The notes under the pieces: model-generated | What the model saw: only the letters and a program-made list of their open reading frames with translations | The model's database searches: none | What the model was told of the DNA's origin: nothing | Position numbers and translations under genes: made by a program | Part shown: positions 15,738 through 24,168 of the stretch, one piece after another | Position numbering within the stretch: position 1 is the first letter of the stretch | How the letters are laid out: every line of letters begins with the position of its first letter | Assembly: GCF_000243095.1 (NCBI RefSeq) | Contig: NZ_AHJE01000103.1 | Location: 1-56,027 of the forward strand | Direction: 5' to 3' | Source: Cupriavidus basilensis OR16 | Lineage (GTDB): Bacteria; Pseudomonadota; Gammaproteobacteria; Burkholderiales; Burkholderiaceae | Length of the DNA stretch: 56,027 bases

Positions 15738-16655
15738 TCAGGCAGCCGGCACATGGATGCTGGCCTTGATGTGCTTCAGGTTGGCCACGATCGTAAACGT
15801 CATCACGATCAGCAGGGACCAGGAACTCCACTTGCCCACATGTACCGCCGACCACGCGCCAAGCTGGTTGGGGTAGTGCCAAACCGCGAAGAACGTGCTG
15901 ATGTTCTCCGCGATCCAGACGAACAGCCCGATCAGCACGAAAGCCAGCAACAGCGGCATCTCGCGCTCGCGGTCCAGCGGGCGGAAGCGCACGGTGGTGC
16001 GCGCGTACAGCCCGGCGATGCCACAAGCCAGGTACCAGCGGTAGTCGCCGATAAAGTGATGGGCGAAGAAGTTCGCGTAGACCAGCGCCGCCGCCAGGCC
16101 CGCCATCCAGTACGGCGGGTGATGGCGCACACTCACATCCAGCATGCGCCAAGCCTGGATGATGTAGCTGCCCACCGCCGCGTACATGAAGCCCGAGAAC
16201 AGCGGTACGCCCAGCACCTTGGTGTACGCGAAATCAGGGTAGCTCCAGGACTGGATGCCGCCCGAGACCTTGAACACCTCCAGCGCGAAGCCAACGACGT
16301 GGAACAGGCTGATGGCCTTGAGCTCGTCCAGCGTTTCCAGGCGCGCCCACACCATCGCCGCCTGGATGCCGAGCGCGGCTGCCAGCAGCAGGTCGTAGCG
16401 CGGGATGCCAAGCAGGCCGCCGCGCGGGACAGCGAACACGCAGAGGAAGAACAGCCCAGCGAACAAGCAGGAGCGCGCCTCCTTGACGCCGAAGGCCAGG
16501 AACTCGCACAGCCCGCGCCGCGCGCCGGCGAGCGCGAGGCCAGGGCGTGGCGCGGTCAGGATCCGGTCGAGCCGGTTATGCGCGGGGCCATGGCCGTGCT
16601 GCAGCCCCGGGCGCAAGCCGAGCGAATCGCGCATGCGTGTAGCGATGGTTGTCAT
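15738..16655 (-). CDS. DUF817 family integral membrane protein
   Basis: 305 residues with roughly eight hydrophobic helices (FAGLFFLCVFAVP, YDLLLAAALGIQAAMVW, FHVVGFALEVFKVSGGIQSW, PLFSGFMYAAVGSYIIQAW, MAGLAAALVYANFFAHHFI, YLACGIAGLYARTTV, PLLLAFVLIGLFVWIAENI, SLLIVMTFTIVANLKHI). The motifs FEVFKVSGGIQSW-like, YPDFAYTKVLGVPLFSGFMY and ANFFAHHF are hallmarks of DUF817. The conserved His/Trp/Tyr in the membrane suggest a catalytic or binding site, but no function is known to me. ATG 16655 is 8 bp after the stop of the YdjM-like gene, so the two are probably co-transcribed. Confidence 0.85.
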   Translation of the reverse strand: MTTIATRMRDSLGLRPGLQHGHGPAHNRLDRILTAPRPGLALAGARRGLCEFLAFGVKEARSCLFAGLFFLCVFAVPRGGLLGIPRYDLLLAAALGIQAAMVWARLETLDELKAISLFHVVGFALEVFKVSGGIQSWSYPDFAYTKVLGVPLFSGFMYAAVGSYIIQAWRMLDVSVRHHPPYWMAGLAAALVYANFFAHHFIGDYRWYLACGIAGLYARTTVRFRPLDREREMPLLLAFVLIGLFVWIAENISTFFAVWHYPNQLGAWSAVHVGKWSSWSLLIVMTFTIVANLKHIKASIHVPAA

Positions 16656-16662
16656 GCTGGCT

Positions 16663-17220
16663 TCAGTCCGCATAGGCGCGCGCCGGCACGCGGCGATCGG
16701 CAGGCCTGATGCGATCGCACCAGCGGCGCAGCGCAGCACCGAACGCGGCGAACGCCAGCAGCGGCAGGCCGATCCATGCACACTCCAGCCAGAAGCGCGC
16801 GGCGCCAAACAGGCCCGCGGCTGTCAGCGGCAGCGGCCGCCACGGCAGGCTCACGCGCTGCTCCGTCAGCGGGTAGAAGAGTGCCGTGCCGATGCCGCGG
16901 TCGGTCAGCAGGTCCAGCACGGGATGCGACACGGTGCTCAGCGCCACGAACAGGAACGCGATGCCGCGCTGCCAGCCGCAGCGCCGTGCCGCCAGGGCGG
17001 CCAGCAGGCCCAGCGCCACGGCGAAGCCGATCGAGTGGGTCAGGCCGCGATGGCCTAGCAAGGTGTTGTAGCGCACACCGGCGTACCAGACGTTGAGCAT
17101 GTCGATATCCGGCACGATGCTCGCAGCGACGCCGGCCAGCAGCAGGCCGGTCGACACCCGGCGCCGTCCCAGCATGGCCGCCAGCGCGAGCGGCGGGCCG
17201 CAGTGCAGATAGGTTGGCAT
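16663..17220 (-). CDS. YdjM-like membrane-bound metal-dependent hydrolase (DUF457)
   Basis: 185 residues, four to five membrane helices. It carries MPTYLHCGPPLALAAMLG at the start, IVPDIDML, LLGHRGLTHSIGFAVAL and STVSHPVLDLLTDRGIGTAL. The conserved HRGxTHS, the Asp in PDID and SHPxLDLLTDRG are the putative metal-binding residues of the YdjM/DUF457 family, often called membrane-bound hydrolases although the substrate is unsettled. It sits between creD (16 bp upstream) and the DUF817 gene (8 bp downstream) on the same strand. It may therefore belong to a creBCD-linked membrane operon. Confidence 0.85.
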   Translation of the reverse strand: MPTYLHCGPPLALAAMLGRRRVSTGLLLAGVAASIVPDIDMLNVWYAGVRYNTLLGHRGLTHSIGFAVALGLLAALAARRCGWQRGIAFLFVALSTVSHPVLDLLTDRGIGTALFYPLTEQRVSLPWRPLPLTAAGLFGAARFWLECAWIGLPLLAFAAFGAALRRWCDRIRPADRRVPARAYAD

Positions 17221-17235
17221 GGCGTTGCCCTCGGT

Positions 17236-18646
17236 TCAGGCTTGTACTGCGGCGGCATCGGTGGCCGAGTCGGCCGGGGCGGCAGGCTTGTCGCGCAGCG
17301 GCTGCCATGCGGCGCCCGCGGCGTACCAGTCGATGCGCCGGGTCATGACCATGATGGCGGCCAGGATCACGAACATCAGCAGCGAGCCCAGCATCAGCGC
17401 ATTGTCCTCCGACAGCAGCAGGCCATAGAGCGCGCCGTACAGCACGGTCAGCAGCGTGGCAAAGGCCAGCCCGCGCCGCCAGCTCTGCAGCACGAACGAC
17501 AGGTAGAAGCCCAGCAGCCCGATGCAGGCGGCACTGGCCGCCAGGTAGGCGAGCGCGAACGAGATATGCTCGGACAGGCTCAGCAGCAACAGGAAGAACA
17601 CCGCGAGTGCCAGCCCTACCAGCAGGTACTGGATCGGGTGGATGCGCAGGCGCTTGATGAGCTCGAACATGAAGAAGCCGGCGAAGGTCAGTAGCACGAA
17701 CATGGCGCCGTACTTCACCGCGCGCTCCGCCTGCAGGTAGATGTTGACCGGATCGATCAGCGTCACCGACACCGTTTCCAGTGTGCCGTCGCCCGAGCCA
17801 GCGAGCTGGCCGCGGACCTTGGTGTTGTACGAGGTCACGCTCCAGTTGCTGCGAAAGCCCTGCGCGGTCACGCTGCGGGTGCGGGGCAGGAAGTCACCGT
17901 CGAAACTCGGATGCGGCCAGGCGGAGTCGAGCGAGATATCGTTCTGGTCGCCCACCGGGGTGAACGCCAGCGACTGCGCGCCCAGCAGCGGCAGGGTCAG
18001 CGAGAACGGCACCACGCGCTGCGCCTGCGCGGACCTGCCATCCTGGCCGGGCCTGGCGGCTTTGGCGGGCGGCAAGTCGATCTCGGCGTGCAGGCCTTGC
18101 GACAGGCTCTTGAGCCGCGCGCCTTGCTCGAGCTTCAGCGGCTTGCCGTCCAGCTCGAACGCAGGCGCCGCCATCAGGCCGCGCGTGTCGCTGATGCCGA
18201 TCGTGATGTACGGCTGGCCTACCTCAAAGCCGACGTGGCCGGCCGAGCGCGGCAGCTCGGCCGGGTCAGGCAGCGCGATGGTGCCCTGCCAGCGGCTTTG
18301 CATCTCGTACACCAGCACCTTGTGAATGCCGCGATAGCGCTCGCTCGGCGTGACCTCGCCCTTGACGCGCAGCGTCGTGGGGAAGACCAGCACCTGCCCG
18401 AGCTCCGCCTGCAGCACGGTGGCATTTGGCCGCTTCGGGTCGCTGCTGTCCGTTACGCGCAGGATCTCCTTGTACGGCAGTACCAGCACCGGGCCGGTCA
18501 AGGTCTGCGGGCCCGCGTAGCTCTGCCAGACGCTGCGCACCGCTTCCTCGCGGTAGTGCTTGCGGTCCTGCACGGCATTGCCCACGAGGTGCAGCGGGAT
18601 CAGGATCAGCAGGATCAGCAGCGCGGTGATGGCGGATTTGGTTCAT
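17236..18646 (-). pseudogene. creD: Inner-membrane protein CreD, frameshifted at codon 3
   Basis: CreD is the polytopic membrane protein of the creBCD regulon, linked to envelope stress and beta-lactam tolerance. Most of the protein is intact: GNAVQDRKHYREEAVRSVW, YAGPQTLTGPVLVLPY, a large periplasmic domain and the final block of membrane helices (LIKRLRIHPIQYLLVGLAL, LLLLSLSEHISFALAYLAA). The usual first helix (KSAITALLILLILIPLHLV) is encoded, but the start ATG at 18646 is one base out of phase with it: ATGAACCAAATCC where ATGAACAAATCC would read MNKSA. Without the extra C (about 18640) the gene would encode about 469 residues. As written, only a late internal start would make the protein, without its N-terminal anchor. 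It follows creC after 111 bp. Sequencing error is plausible. Confidence 0.87.
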
Positions 18647-18757
18647 GGCGGCAGGCGCGCGAAAAGTGACGATGCCGCTAGCTTGGGATCGTCGTGTGAG
18701 CCGCCGCGGAAGCCTGTGTGAAGCGATGGAATCGATTGTGTGCCGAGTGTGAAGACA

Positions 18758-20200
18758 CTATGCCGCTGGCAGCGTCAGCGTCGCGCAGGCTCCGCCCCCG
18801 GCGCGGTTGGCGAGGCTGATTTCACCGTGATGCAGCGTGGCGATTTCGCGCACGAAGCACAGGCCCAGCCCGGTGCTTTTGTCTTGCCCGCCGGGGCGAG
18901 GCAGCGAATAGAAACGCTCGAACAAGCGCGGCAGCGCATAGTCGGGAATGCCGGGGCCTTGATCGGTCACGCGCACGGCGATCTTCTCGGCGGGCTCACT
19001 GCCATGTGCCACGGACACTTCGACCGTGCTGGCCGCCGGCGCGAAGTCGATGGCATTCTCCAGCAGGTTGCCCAGCGCCTGGTGCAGCAGGAACGGATCG
19101 CCCTTCACGACCAGCGCGGGCTGGTCCGGCGGCAGCATGCGCAGTGTCAGGTCGCGCTGGCGGGCGCGCGGCTCCAGCTCGTGCAGCAATTGCTCGATCA
19201 GCGGCACCAGTGCAACCGGCTCGTGGGTCTCCAGGCTCTGGCGTTGCTCCAGCGCCGCCAGCGCCAGCAGCTTGCGGATCATTTCCTCGAGCCGCTGTGC
19301 TTGCCGCCGGATATTGGCGACAAAGCGGCTGCGGTCGGTGGCCGGCATGTCTTCCTGCAGCAACTCGGCGGCGCCGCTGATGGCCGCCAGCGGACTCTTC
19401 ATCTCGTGCGTCAGCGTGTGGATGTAGTGCTCGACATACTGCTTGTTCTCCAGCCGCAGGCGCATGCTTTGCACCGAGCGCCCCAGCTCGGCCAGCTCGC
19501 TGGCGCCGCGCAGCGGCATCTCAGCGCGCTCGCCGGCGGCCACCGCGCGCGCATAGCGCTGCAAACGGCGCAGGCCGTGCACCAGCCACAGCGTGCAGCC
19601 GAGGCCGATCACGAACGCGCCGCCCATCAGCAACAAGCCGTTGAGCAGGATCTTGCGCTGGCTGCGCTCGATGAACGGCGCCATGGTCACGTTGGGCTTG
19701 GCCACGGTCAGCACGCCGATGGTCTTGTTGCCGTCGCGGATGGGGGCTGCCACATGCATCACCGTGCTAGCGTCGTCGTCGGGGTTGGCACGCGTGCTGC
19801 GCGCGCCGTACTCGCCCCGCAGCGTGCGGTAGACATCGTTCCAGCGCGAGTAATCCGCGCCCACGGCCGCCTCGCCGGAATCGAAGCGCACGATGCCGCG
19901 CTCGTCCGTGATGTAGATGCGGTAGCCCACCGCATCCTTGTGCATGCCCCATACATTGGCGTCGACCTTATCCTCGCGCAGCCGCGCCAGACGGCGCGCG
20001 AAGGCGCCGTTGGCAATGCGGCCGCTCTTCATGTCGTCGGCGGCCAGCACCGCCAGCACGTGGGCGGTGTCGACCAGCGTGTCTTCCATGGCCTGCCGCA
20101 CGCCGGGCTTGACCTCCTGCACGAACACCCGCAGCGTGAGGAAGGCCGCCAGGCCGACGATCAGGAAGAAGCCGAGGAAGATGCGAAGCCCGATATGCAT
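18758..20200 (-). CDS. creC: Sensor histidine kinase CreC
   Basis: 480 residues. It is the membrane sensor of CreBC: helix 1 is IGLRIFLGFFLIVGLAAFLTL, followed by a periplasmic CreC-type sensor region (VKPGVRQAMEDTLVDTAHVL; RIYITDERGIVRFDSGE; MHVAAPIRDGNKTIGVLTVAKP). Helix 2 (near 190) leads to a HAMP-like segment, the H-box HTLTHEMKSPLAAISGAAEL, N-box NLLENAIDFAP, G1 DQGPGIP and G2 STGLGLCFVREIA. ATG 20200 lies 41 bp after the creB stop. Its signal is not known with certainty; in enterobacteria CreC responds to carbon source and penicillin-binding-protein inhibition. Confidence 0.93.
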   Translation of the reverse strand: MHIGLRIFLGFFLIVGLAAFLTLRVFVQEVKPGVRQAMEDTLVDTAHVLAVLAADDMKSGRIANGAFARRLARLREDKVDANVWGMHKDAVGYRIYITDERGIVRFDSGEAAVGADYSRWNDVYRTLRGEYGARSTRANPDDDASTVMHVAAPIRDGNKTIGVLTVAKPNVTMAPFIERSQRKILLNGLLLMGGAFVIGLGCTLWLVHGLRRLQRYARAVAAGERAEMPLRGASELAELGRSVQSMRLRLENKQYVEHYIHTLTHEMKSPLAAISGAAELLQEDMPATDRSRFVANIRRQAQRLEEMIRKLLALAALEQRQSLETHEPVALVPLIEQLLHELEPRARQRDLTLRMLPPDQPALVVKGDPFLLHQALGNLLENAIDFAPAASTVEVSVAHGSEPAEKIAVRVTDQGPGIPDYALPRLFERFYSLPRPGGQDKSTGLGLCFVREIATLHHGEISLANRAGGGACATLTLPAA

Positions 20201-20241
20201 GCGTGCCCGTGGGTGGGTTGTGAATGAGGTGGAGGAGTGGC

Positions 20242-20940
20242 TTAGCCCTCGAGCGAATAACCCATGCCGCGATGGGTGCGGATCGAATCGCACTCGGGAT
20301 CGAGCGCGCGCAGCTTGGCGCGCACCGTCTTGATATGCGTGTCGACGGTGCGGTCGATGGTGTCGAGCGCGTCGTGCCAGACCAGGTCCATCAACTGCGC
20401 GCGCGAATAGATGCGCCCGGGATGCTGCAGCAGCAAGGCCAGCAGCCGGTACTCGTAGCGGGTCAGGTCGAGCCACTGGCCCCGATAGGCCAGGCGCGCG
20501 CCGTCGGCATCGAGTGTGAATCCTTCGGGCGGCGCCGGGGCTTGCACCGGCTCCCGTGGCGCCGCGCGCTTGCCCGCGCGCCGCAGGATCACGCGTACCC
20601 GCGCCGCCAGCTCGCGCGGCGAGAAGGGCTTCACCACGTAGTCGTCGGCGCCGATCTCCAGGCCGACGATGCGGTCGATCTCCTCGTTGCGCGCGGTGAG
20701 GAAGATCACCGGCACATCGGAGAAGGTGCGCAGCGTGCGGCAGACTTCGAAGCCATTGATGTCGGGCAGGCCCACATCCAGGATCACCAGGTCCGGCGCC
20801 TGCGTGCGCAGGCGCGCCAGCGCCACGCTGCCGAGCGCGCAATGCTCGACCGTCATGCCCTCGGTGGATAGCGCATAGAGGATGGTGTCCGCGATCGCGG
20901 ATTCGTCTTCGATGACCAGGATGCTGGGTGGATTCGTCAA
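20242..20940 (-). CDS. creB: OmpR-type response regulator CreB
   Basis: 232 residues. The receiver has ILVIEDESAIADTI, phospho-acceptor Asp55 in LVILDVGLPDINGFEVCR, FLTARNEEIDR and the Lys in DDYVVKPFSPREL. The winged-helix effector domain has RLAYRGQWLDLTRYEYRLL, RIYSRAQLMDLVWHD and TVDTHIKTVRAKLR-type recognition with the wing RTHRGMGYSL. It is first in creB-creC-creD on the minus strand. The upstream region (20941-21012) is shared with the divergent metX promoter. CreB activates genes with direct TTCAC repeats in E. coli; I did not find a clear CreB tag here. Confidence 0.93.
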   Translation of the reverse strand: MTNPPSILVIEDESAIADTILYALSTEGMTVEHCALGSVALARLRTQAPDLVILDVGLPDINGFEVCRTLRTFSDVPVIFLTARNEEIDRIVGLEIGADDYVVKPFSPRELAARVRVILRRAGKRAAPREPVQAPAPPEGFTLDADGARLAYRGQWLDLTRYEYRLLALLLQHPGRIYSRAQLMDLVWHDALDTIDRTVDTHIKTVRAKLRALDPECDSIRTHRGMGYSLEG

Positions 20941-21012
20941 GGCTGGATTGGCGTTGGGTTGGCGTTCGGAGCGCGTCCTGCGGTGCGCCGCCGCTGGCGC
21001 GTTTGTTTGCTC

Positions 21013-21018
21013 TATAAT
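21013..21018 (+). promoter_or_regulatory. Probable -10 box of the metX leader promoter
   Basis: TATAAT at 21013-21018 stands 8-9 bp before the first bases of the SAM-II element, so transcription would begin almost exactly at the riboswitch. The -35 region is weak. The same arrangement is seen before metK. Confidence 0.6.
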
Positions 21019-21023
21019 AAGCG

Positions 21024-21130
21024 GGTCGCGCCGATTTGATGACTGGCTTGCGGGCGCGCGGCGGCATGGTAACCCCTGGAGGATTGGTTTTGGGGGTTCC
21101 GGCAGCCAATATAAATGCGGCTAAAGAGGT
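21024..21130 (+). ncRNA. SAM-II (SAM-alpha) riboswitch upstream of metX
   Basis: The conserved SAM-II elements occur in order: P1 CGCGCC (21027-21032), the loop GATTTG...GACTGGCTTGCG, P1' GGCGCG (21053-21058) and the 3' core ATAAATGCGGCTAAAGAGG (21111-21129). This matches the class consensus (GAUUUG, GGCUUGC, AAA...GCUAAAG). SAM binding forms the pseudoknot and lowers expression of methionine genes. Between P1' and the 3' core about 50 extra nucleotides form their own hairpin (AACCCC with GGGGTT inside an outer GGC/GCC stem), longer than the minimal class members. The element ends 178 nt before the metX ATG, so control may act through the downstream leader rather than by directly covering the ribosome site. 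Confidence 0.87.
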
Positions 21131-21281
21131 GGGTCGGTTCCCTGCCACGCAAGGCACCGACCCGCGGGACGCAAGACCCGCGCAAAACCCGATTTGGCTG
21201 CGCCGTCGTTGATGCTGTGCTTGATGTCAGGTTTGATGTCATCCGCAGGCAACGTCCACGCAAGGCCGGTCGGGTTTTTTT
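21131..21281 (+). promoter_or_regulatory. Structured metX leader with a possible attenuator
   Basis: Immediately after the riboswitch come a hairpin GGGTCGGT/ACCGACCC (21131-21163) and a GCGGG/CCCGC hairpin (about 21163-21181). Further on, AAAACCCGA (21184-21192) can pair with TCGGGTTTT (21270-21278), which runs into seven T residues ending at 21281, 27 bp before the ATG. A T-tract behind a pairing strand suggests termination control, but the long distance (77 nt) between the arms makes this tentative. Confidence 0.4.
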
Positions 21282-21307
21282 ACGCCTGTTGCCAACGGGC
21301 TTATTCC

Positions 21308-22480
21308 ATGACAGACGTAGCCCCGCCTCCTGCCGCCCTTGCCCTGCCGACCGACTCGGTCGGCATCGTCGCGCCGCAGTGCATGCATTTCACCGAGCCG
21401 TTGAAGCTGCGCAACGGCACCTCGCTCGCCGACTACGACCTGATGGTCGAGACCTACGGCACGCTCAACGCCGCCCGCTCCAACGCCGTGCTGGTGTGCC
21501 ACGCGCTCAATGCCTCGCACCACGTGGCCGGCGTGTATGAGCACGACCCGCGCGACGTGGGCTGGTGGGACAACATGGTCGGCCCGGGCAAGCCGCTCGA
21601 CACCGACCGCTTCTTCGTCATCGGCGTCAACAACCTCGGCTCCTGCTTCGGCTCGACTGGCCCGATGAGTGCCAACCCCGCCACCGGCCAGCCCTACGGC
21701 GCCACCTTCCCGGTGGTCACCGTGGAGGACTGGGTCAATGCCCAGGCGCGCGTGGCGGACCGGTTCGGCATCACCCAGTTCGCGGCGGTGATGGGCGGCA
21801 GCCTGGGCGGCATGCAGGCGCTGGCCTGGAGCCTGATGTACCCGGATCGGCTGCGCCACTGTATCGTGGTGGCCTCCACGCCCAAGCTGTCGGCGCAGAA
21901 CATCGCCTTCAACGAGGTAGCGCGCAGCGCCATCCTGTCGGACCCCGACTTCCACGGCGGCAACTACTACGCGCATGGCGTCAAGCCCAAGCGCGGCCTG
22001 CGCGTGGCGCGCATGATCGGCCATATCACCTACCTGTCCGACGAGGACATGGCGGAGAAATTCGGCCGCGAGCTCAAGACCGACGACATCCGCTTCTCGT
22101 TCGATGTCGAGTTCCAGGTGGAGAGCTACCTGCGCTACCAGGGCGACAAGTTCGCCGAATACTTCGACGCCAACACCTACCTGCTGATCACGCGCGCGCT
22201 CGATTATTTCGATCCGGCACTGGCCTTCGGCGGCGATCTCACGCGCGCGGTGTCGCAGACGCAGGCCAGCTTCCTGGTGGCCAGCTTCACCACCGACTGG
22301 CGTTTCGCGCCCAACCGCAGCCGCGAGCTGGTCAAGGCCTTGCTCGACAACAAGCGCCCGGTCAGCTACGCGGAGATCGATGCGCCGCACGGGCACGACG
22401 CCTTCCTGCTCGACGACCCGCGCTATCACAACCTGATGCGCGCCTACTACGAACGCATTGCCGAGGAGATAGGCGCATGA
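21308..22480 (+). CDS. metX: Homoserine O-acyltransferase MetX
   Basis: 390 residues. It acylates homoserine at the start of methionine synthesis, in the cytoplasm. It has the alpha/beta hydrolase fold: VLVCHALNASHHVAG, GWWDNMVGPGKPLDTDRF, GSCFGSTGPMSANP, nucleophile Ser165 in MGGSLGGMQALAW, the Asp in the C-terminal region and the catalytic His in DAPHGHDAFLLDD. Whether acetyl- or succinyl-CoA is used cannot be read safely; many proteobacterial MetX proteins of this subtype are succinyltransferases. The start ATG 21308 gives a short N-terminal tail before VGIVAPQCMHFTEPL. It is preceded by a SAM-II riboswitch and overlaps metW by four bases (ATGA). Confidence 0.96.
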   Translation: MTDVAPPPAALALPTDSVGIVAPQCMHFTEPLKLRNGTSLADYDLMVETYGTLNAARSNAVLVCHALNASHHVAGVYEHDPRDVGWWDNMVGPGKPLDTDRFFVIGVNNLGSCFGSTGPMSANPATGQPYGATFPVVTVEDWVNAQARVADRFGITQFAAVMGGSLGGMQALAWSLMYPDRLRHCIVVASTPKLSAQNIAFNEVARSAILSDPDFHGGNYYAHGVKPKRGLRVARMIGHITYLSDEDMAEKFGRELKTDDIRFSFDVEFQVESYLRYQGDKFAEYFDANTYLLITRALDYFDPALAFGGDLTRAVSQTQASFLVASFTTDWRFAPNRSRELVKALLDNKRPVSYAEIDAPHGHDAFLLDDPRYHNLMRAYYERIAEEIGA

Positions 22481-23088
22481 ACGCCGCGGCCAACCCCAAT
22501 ATCCTGGCGCTGCGCCCCGACTTCCGCGCCATCGCGCGCTGGATCGAACCCAACTCCACCGTGCTCGACCTGGGCTGTGGCGATGGCAGCCTGCTACGCG
22601 TGCTGCAGGATGAGCTCGACGTGCAGGCCTACGGCATCGAGATCCAGGACGACGGCGTGCTGGCGTGCGCGCAGAAGGGCGTGCACGTGATCCAGCAAAA
22701 CCTGGAAGGCGGCCTGGCGCTGTTCGAGGACAAGAGCTTCGATACGGTGATCCTGTCGCAGACGCTGCAGACCATCCACAACACCGCGCAGGTCCTGCGC
22801 GAGACGCTGCGGGTGGGGCGCGAGTGCATCGTGTCCTTCCCCAACTTCGGCTACTGGCCGCACCGGCTGTCGGTGTTCCGTGGCCGCATGCCGGTGTCGG
22901 AGGCGCTGCCGTACCAGTGGTACAACACGCCGAACGTGCGGGTGCTGACCATCAGTGACTTTGAATCGCTGGCGTCCAAGGTCGGCCTGCGCATTCTCGA
23001 CCGCGTGGTGATGCACGAGGGCGTGACGGTCAACTGGGGCTCGAACTGGCGCGGCAGCCTGGCGGTGTACCGGGTTTGCGCCGCCTGA
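22477..23088 (+). CDS. metW: Methionine biosynthesis protein MetW
   Basis: 203 residues. It is a class I methyltransferase-like protein that accompanies MetX in proteobacteria and is required for, or enhances, acyltransferase activity. The SAM-binding glycine loop VLDLGCGDGSLL (about 32-43) is intact, followed by YGIEIQDDGVLACAQKGV, DTVILSQTLQTIHN and the MetW signature CIVSFPNFGYWPHRL and PYQWYNTPNVRVLT. The ATG lies inside the metX stop (22477-22480), so translation is coupled and both genes fall under the SAM-II riboswitch. Confidence 0.95.
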   Translation: MNAAANPNILALRPDFRAIARWIEPNSTVLDLGCGDGSLLRVLQDELDVQAYGIEIQDDGVLACAQKGVHVIQQNLEGGLALFEDKSFDTVILSQTLQTIHNTAQVLRETLRVGRECIVSFPNFGYWPHRLSVFRGRMPVSEALPYQWYNTPNVRVLTISDFESLASKVGLRILDRVVMHEGVTVNWGSNWRGSLAVYRVCAA

Positions 23089-23129
23089 GCAGGCGAGGGC
23101 GGGGGGGCTGCGCTTGGCCGCCCGCCGCG

Positions 23130-24047
23130 CTAGCTGCCGGTCTCCAGCGCGGCCTGCGCCACCAGGTAGTCAATAAAGGCGCGCACCTTGGGGGCCAGGT
23201 GGCGGGTCGGCGTGTAGACCGCGAAGGCTGTGCCGACGTAGGGTTCGAGGATTTCCCAGTCGTCCAGCACCGGCACCAGGCTGCCTGAGGCCAGCGCAGC
23301 GGCGGCCGAGAAATCCGGCACCAGCCCGATGCCGCCGCCGGCTTGCGCCATGGCGACGATGGCAGCGCTGTTGTTGAGCGTGACCTTGGGCGGGATGCGC
23401 AGCGCCACGGTTTGCCCGTCGCGCTTGCGGCGCAGGCTCCAGCGCTCGCCGAAGGCGCCATAGCCCAGGTACAGGCAACGATGGCCGGCCAGCGCCTCGG
23501 GCTCGGGCGGCGTGCCATGCCGGGCCAGCCAGCCAGGGGCCGCCACCAGCCGGTAGCGCACCGCGCGGATCGGCCGCGCTGCCAGTCCCGGCGCCAGCTC
23601 GCGCGCAATGCGGATGGCCACGTCCACGCCCTCTTCCACCAGGTCCACCAGGCGGTCCGCCAGCGTCAGTTGCAGGTCCAGCGCGGGAAAACTGTCCAGC
23701 AGGGCCGGCAGCCGCGGCGCCAGCCAGGCCTGCCCGAACACCACCGGCGCGCTGACCCGCAGCAGGCCGTGCGGCGCGCCGCCGTGGCCGCCGGCCAGCG
23801 TGCTGACTTCCTGCGCCGCGGCCACCATCCGGGCGCACGCGGCGTGCACCGCCTGTCCGAGCTCGGTCAGGGTGAAGGCACGCGTGGTCCGTTGCAGCAG
23901 GCTCCCGCCGATGGCTGCTTCCAGCCGCGTCACATGACGGCTGACGGCAGATGGCGTCATGCCAAGCTCGCGGGCGGCGGCGGAGAAACTGCCGCATTCC
24001 ACCACCCGGGCGAATACGGCCATGGCATTGAGTTGCACGACCGGCAT
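23130..24047 (-). CDS. LysR-family transcriptional regulator
   Basis: 305 residues. Helix-turn-helix: VQLNAMAVFARVVECGSFSA, then AARELGMTPSAVSRHVTRLE. The substrate-binding domain has GLLRVSAPVVFGQAWLAPRL, GVDVAIRIARELAPGL, VTLNNSAAIVAMAQAGGGIG and LVPVLDDWE, the pattern of the CrgA/DsdC-like branch that often governs neighbouring transporters or oxidoreductases. ATG 24047 (MPVVQLNAMAVF) is standard; the longer frame into the divergent region has no homology. It faces an EamA exporter gene 121 bp away. Confidence 0.93.
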   Translation of the reverse strand: MPVVQLNAMAVFARVVECGSFSAAARELGMTPSAVSRHVTRLEAAIGGSLLQRTTRAFTLTELGQAVHAACARMVAAAQEVSTLAGGHGGAPHGLLRVSAPVVFGQAWLAPRLPALLDSFPALDLQLTLADRLVDLVEEGVDVAIRIARELAPGLAARPIRAVRYRLVAAPGWLARHGTPPEPEALAGHRCLYLGYGAFGERWSLRRKRDGQTVALRIPPKVTLNNSAAIVAMAQAGGGIGLVPDFSAAAALASGSLVPVLDDWEILEPYVGTAFAVYTPTRHLAPKVRAFIDYLVAQAALETGS

Positions 24048-24068
24048 GGGCTGGCTCCCGTATTTGTG

Positions 24069-24088
24069 ATTACAGGTCAAATAGTAAT
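24069..24088. promoter_or_regulatory. Candidate LysR operator between lysR and the EamA gene
   Basis: An ATTAC-N10-GTAAT inverted repeat lies 22 bp upstream of the LysR start and about 80 bp upstream of the EamA start. Dyad arms with about 10 bp between them in a divergent promoter are typical of LysR sites. Confidence 0.45.
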
Positions 24089-24168
24089 TGTTTCCTGAGT
24101 GGATTGTTGACCTGGTTGCGCGGTGGAACAATGACGGCCAAGCGTATGGAGTCCCGTAGGAGATTGGC

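Noticed and set aside
18758..21157. A single 799-codon minus-strand protein covering creC and creB
   Set aside because: Only the last 480 codons are CreC. The preceding part is creB read in the wrong frame; creB itself is complete in its own frame.
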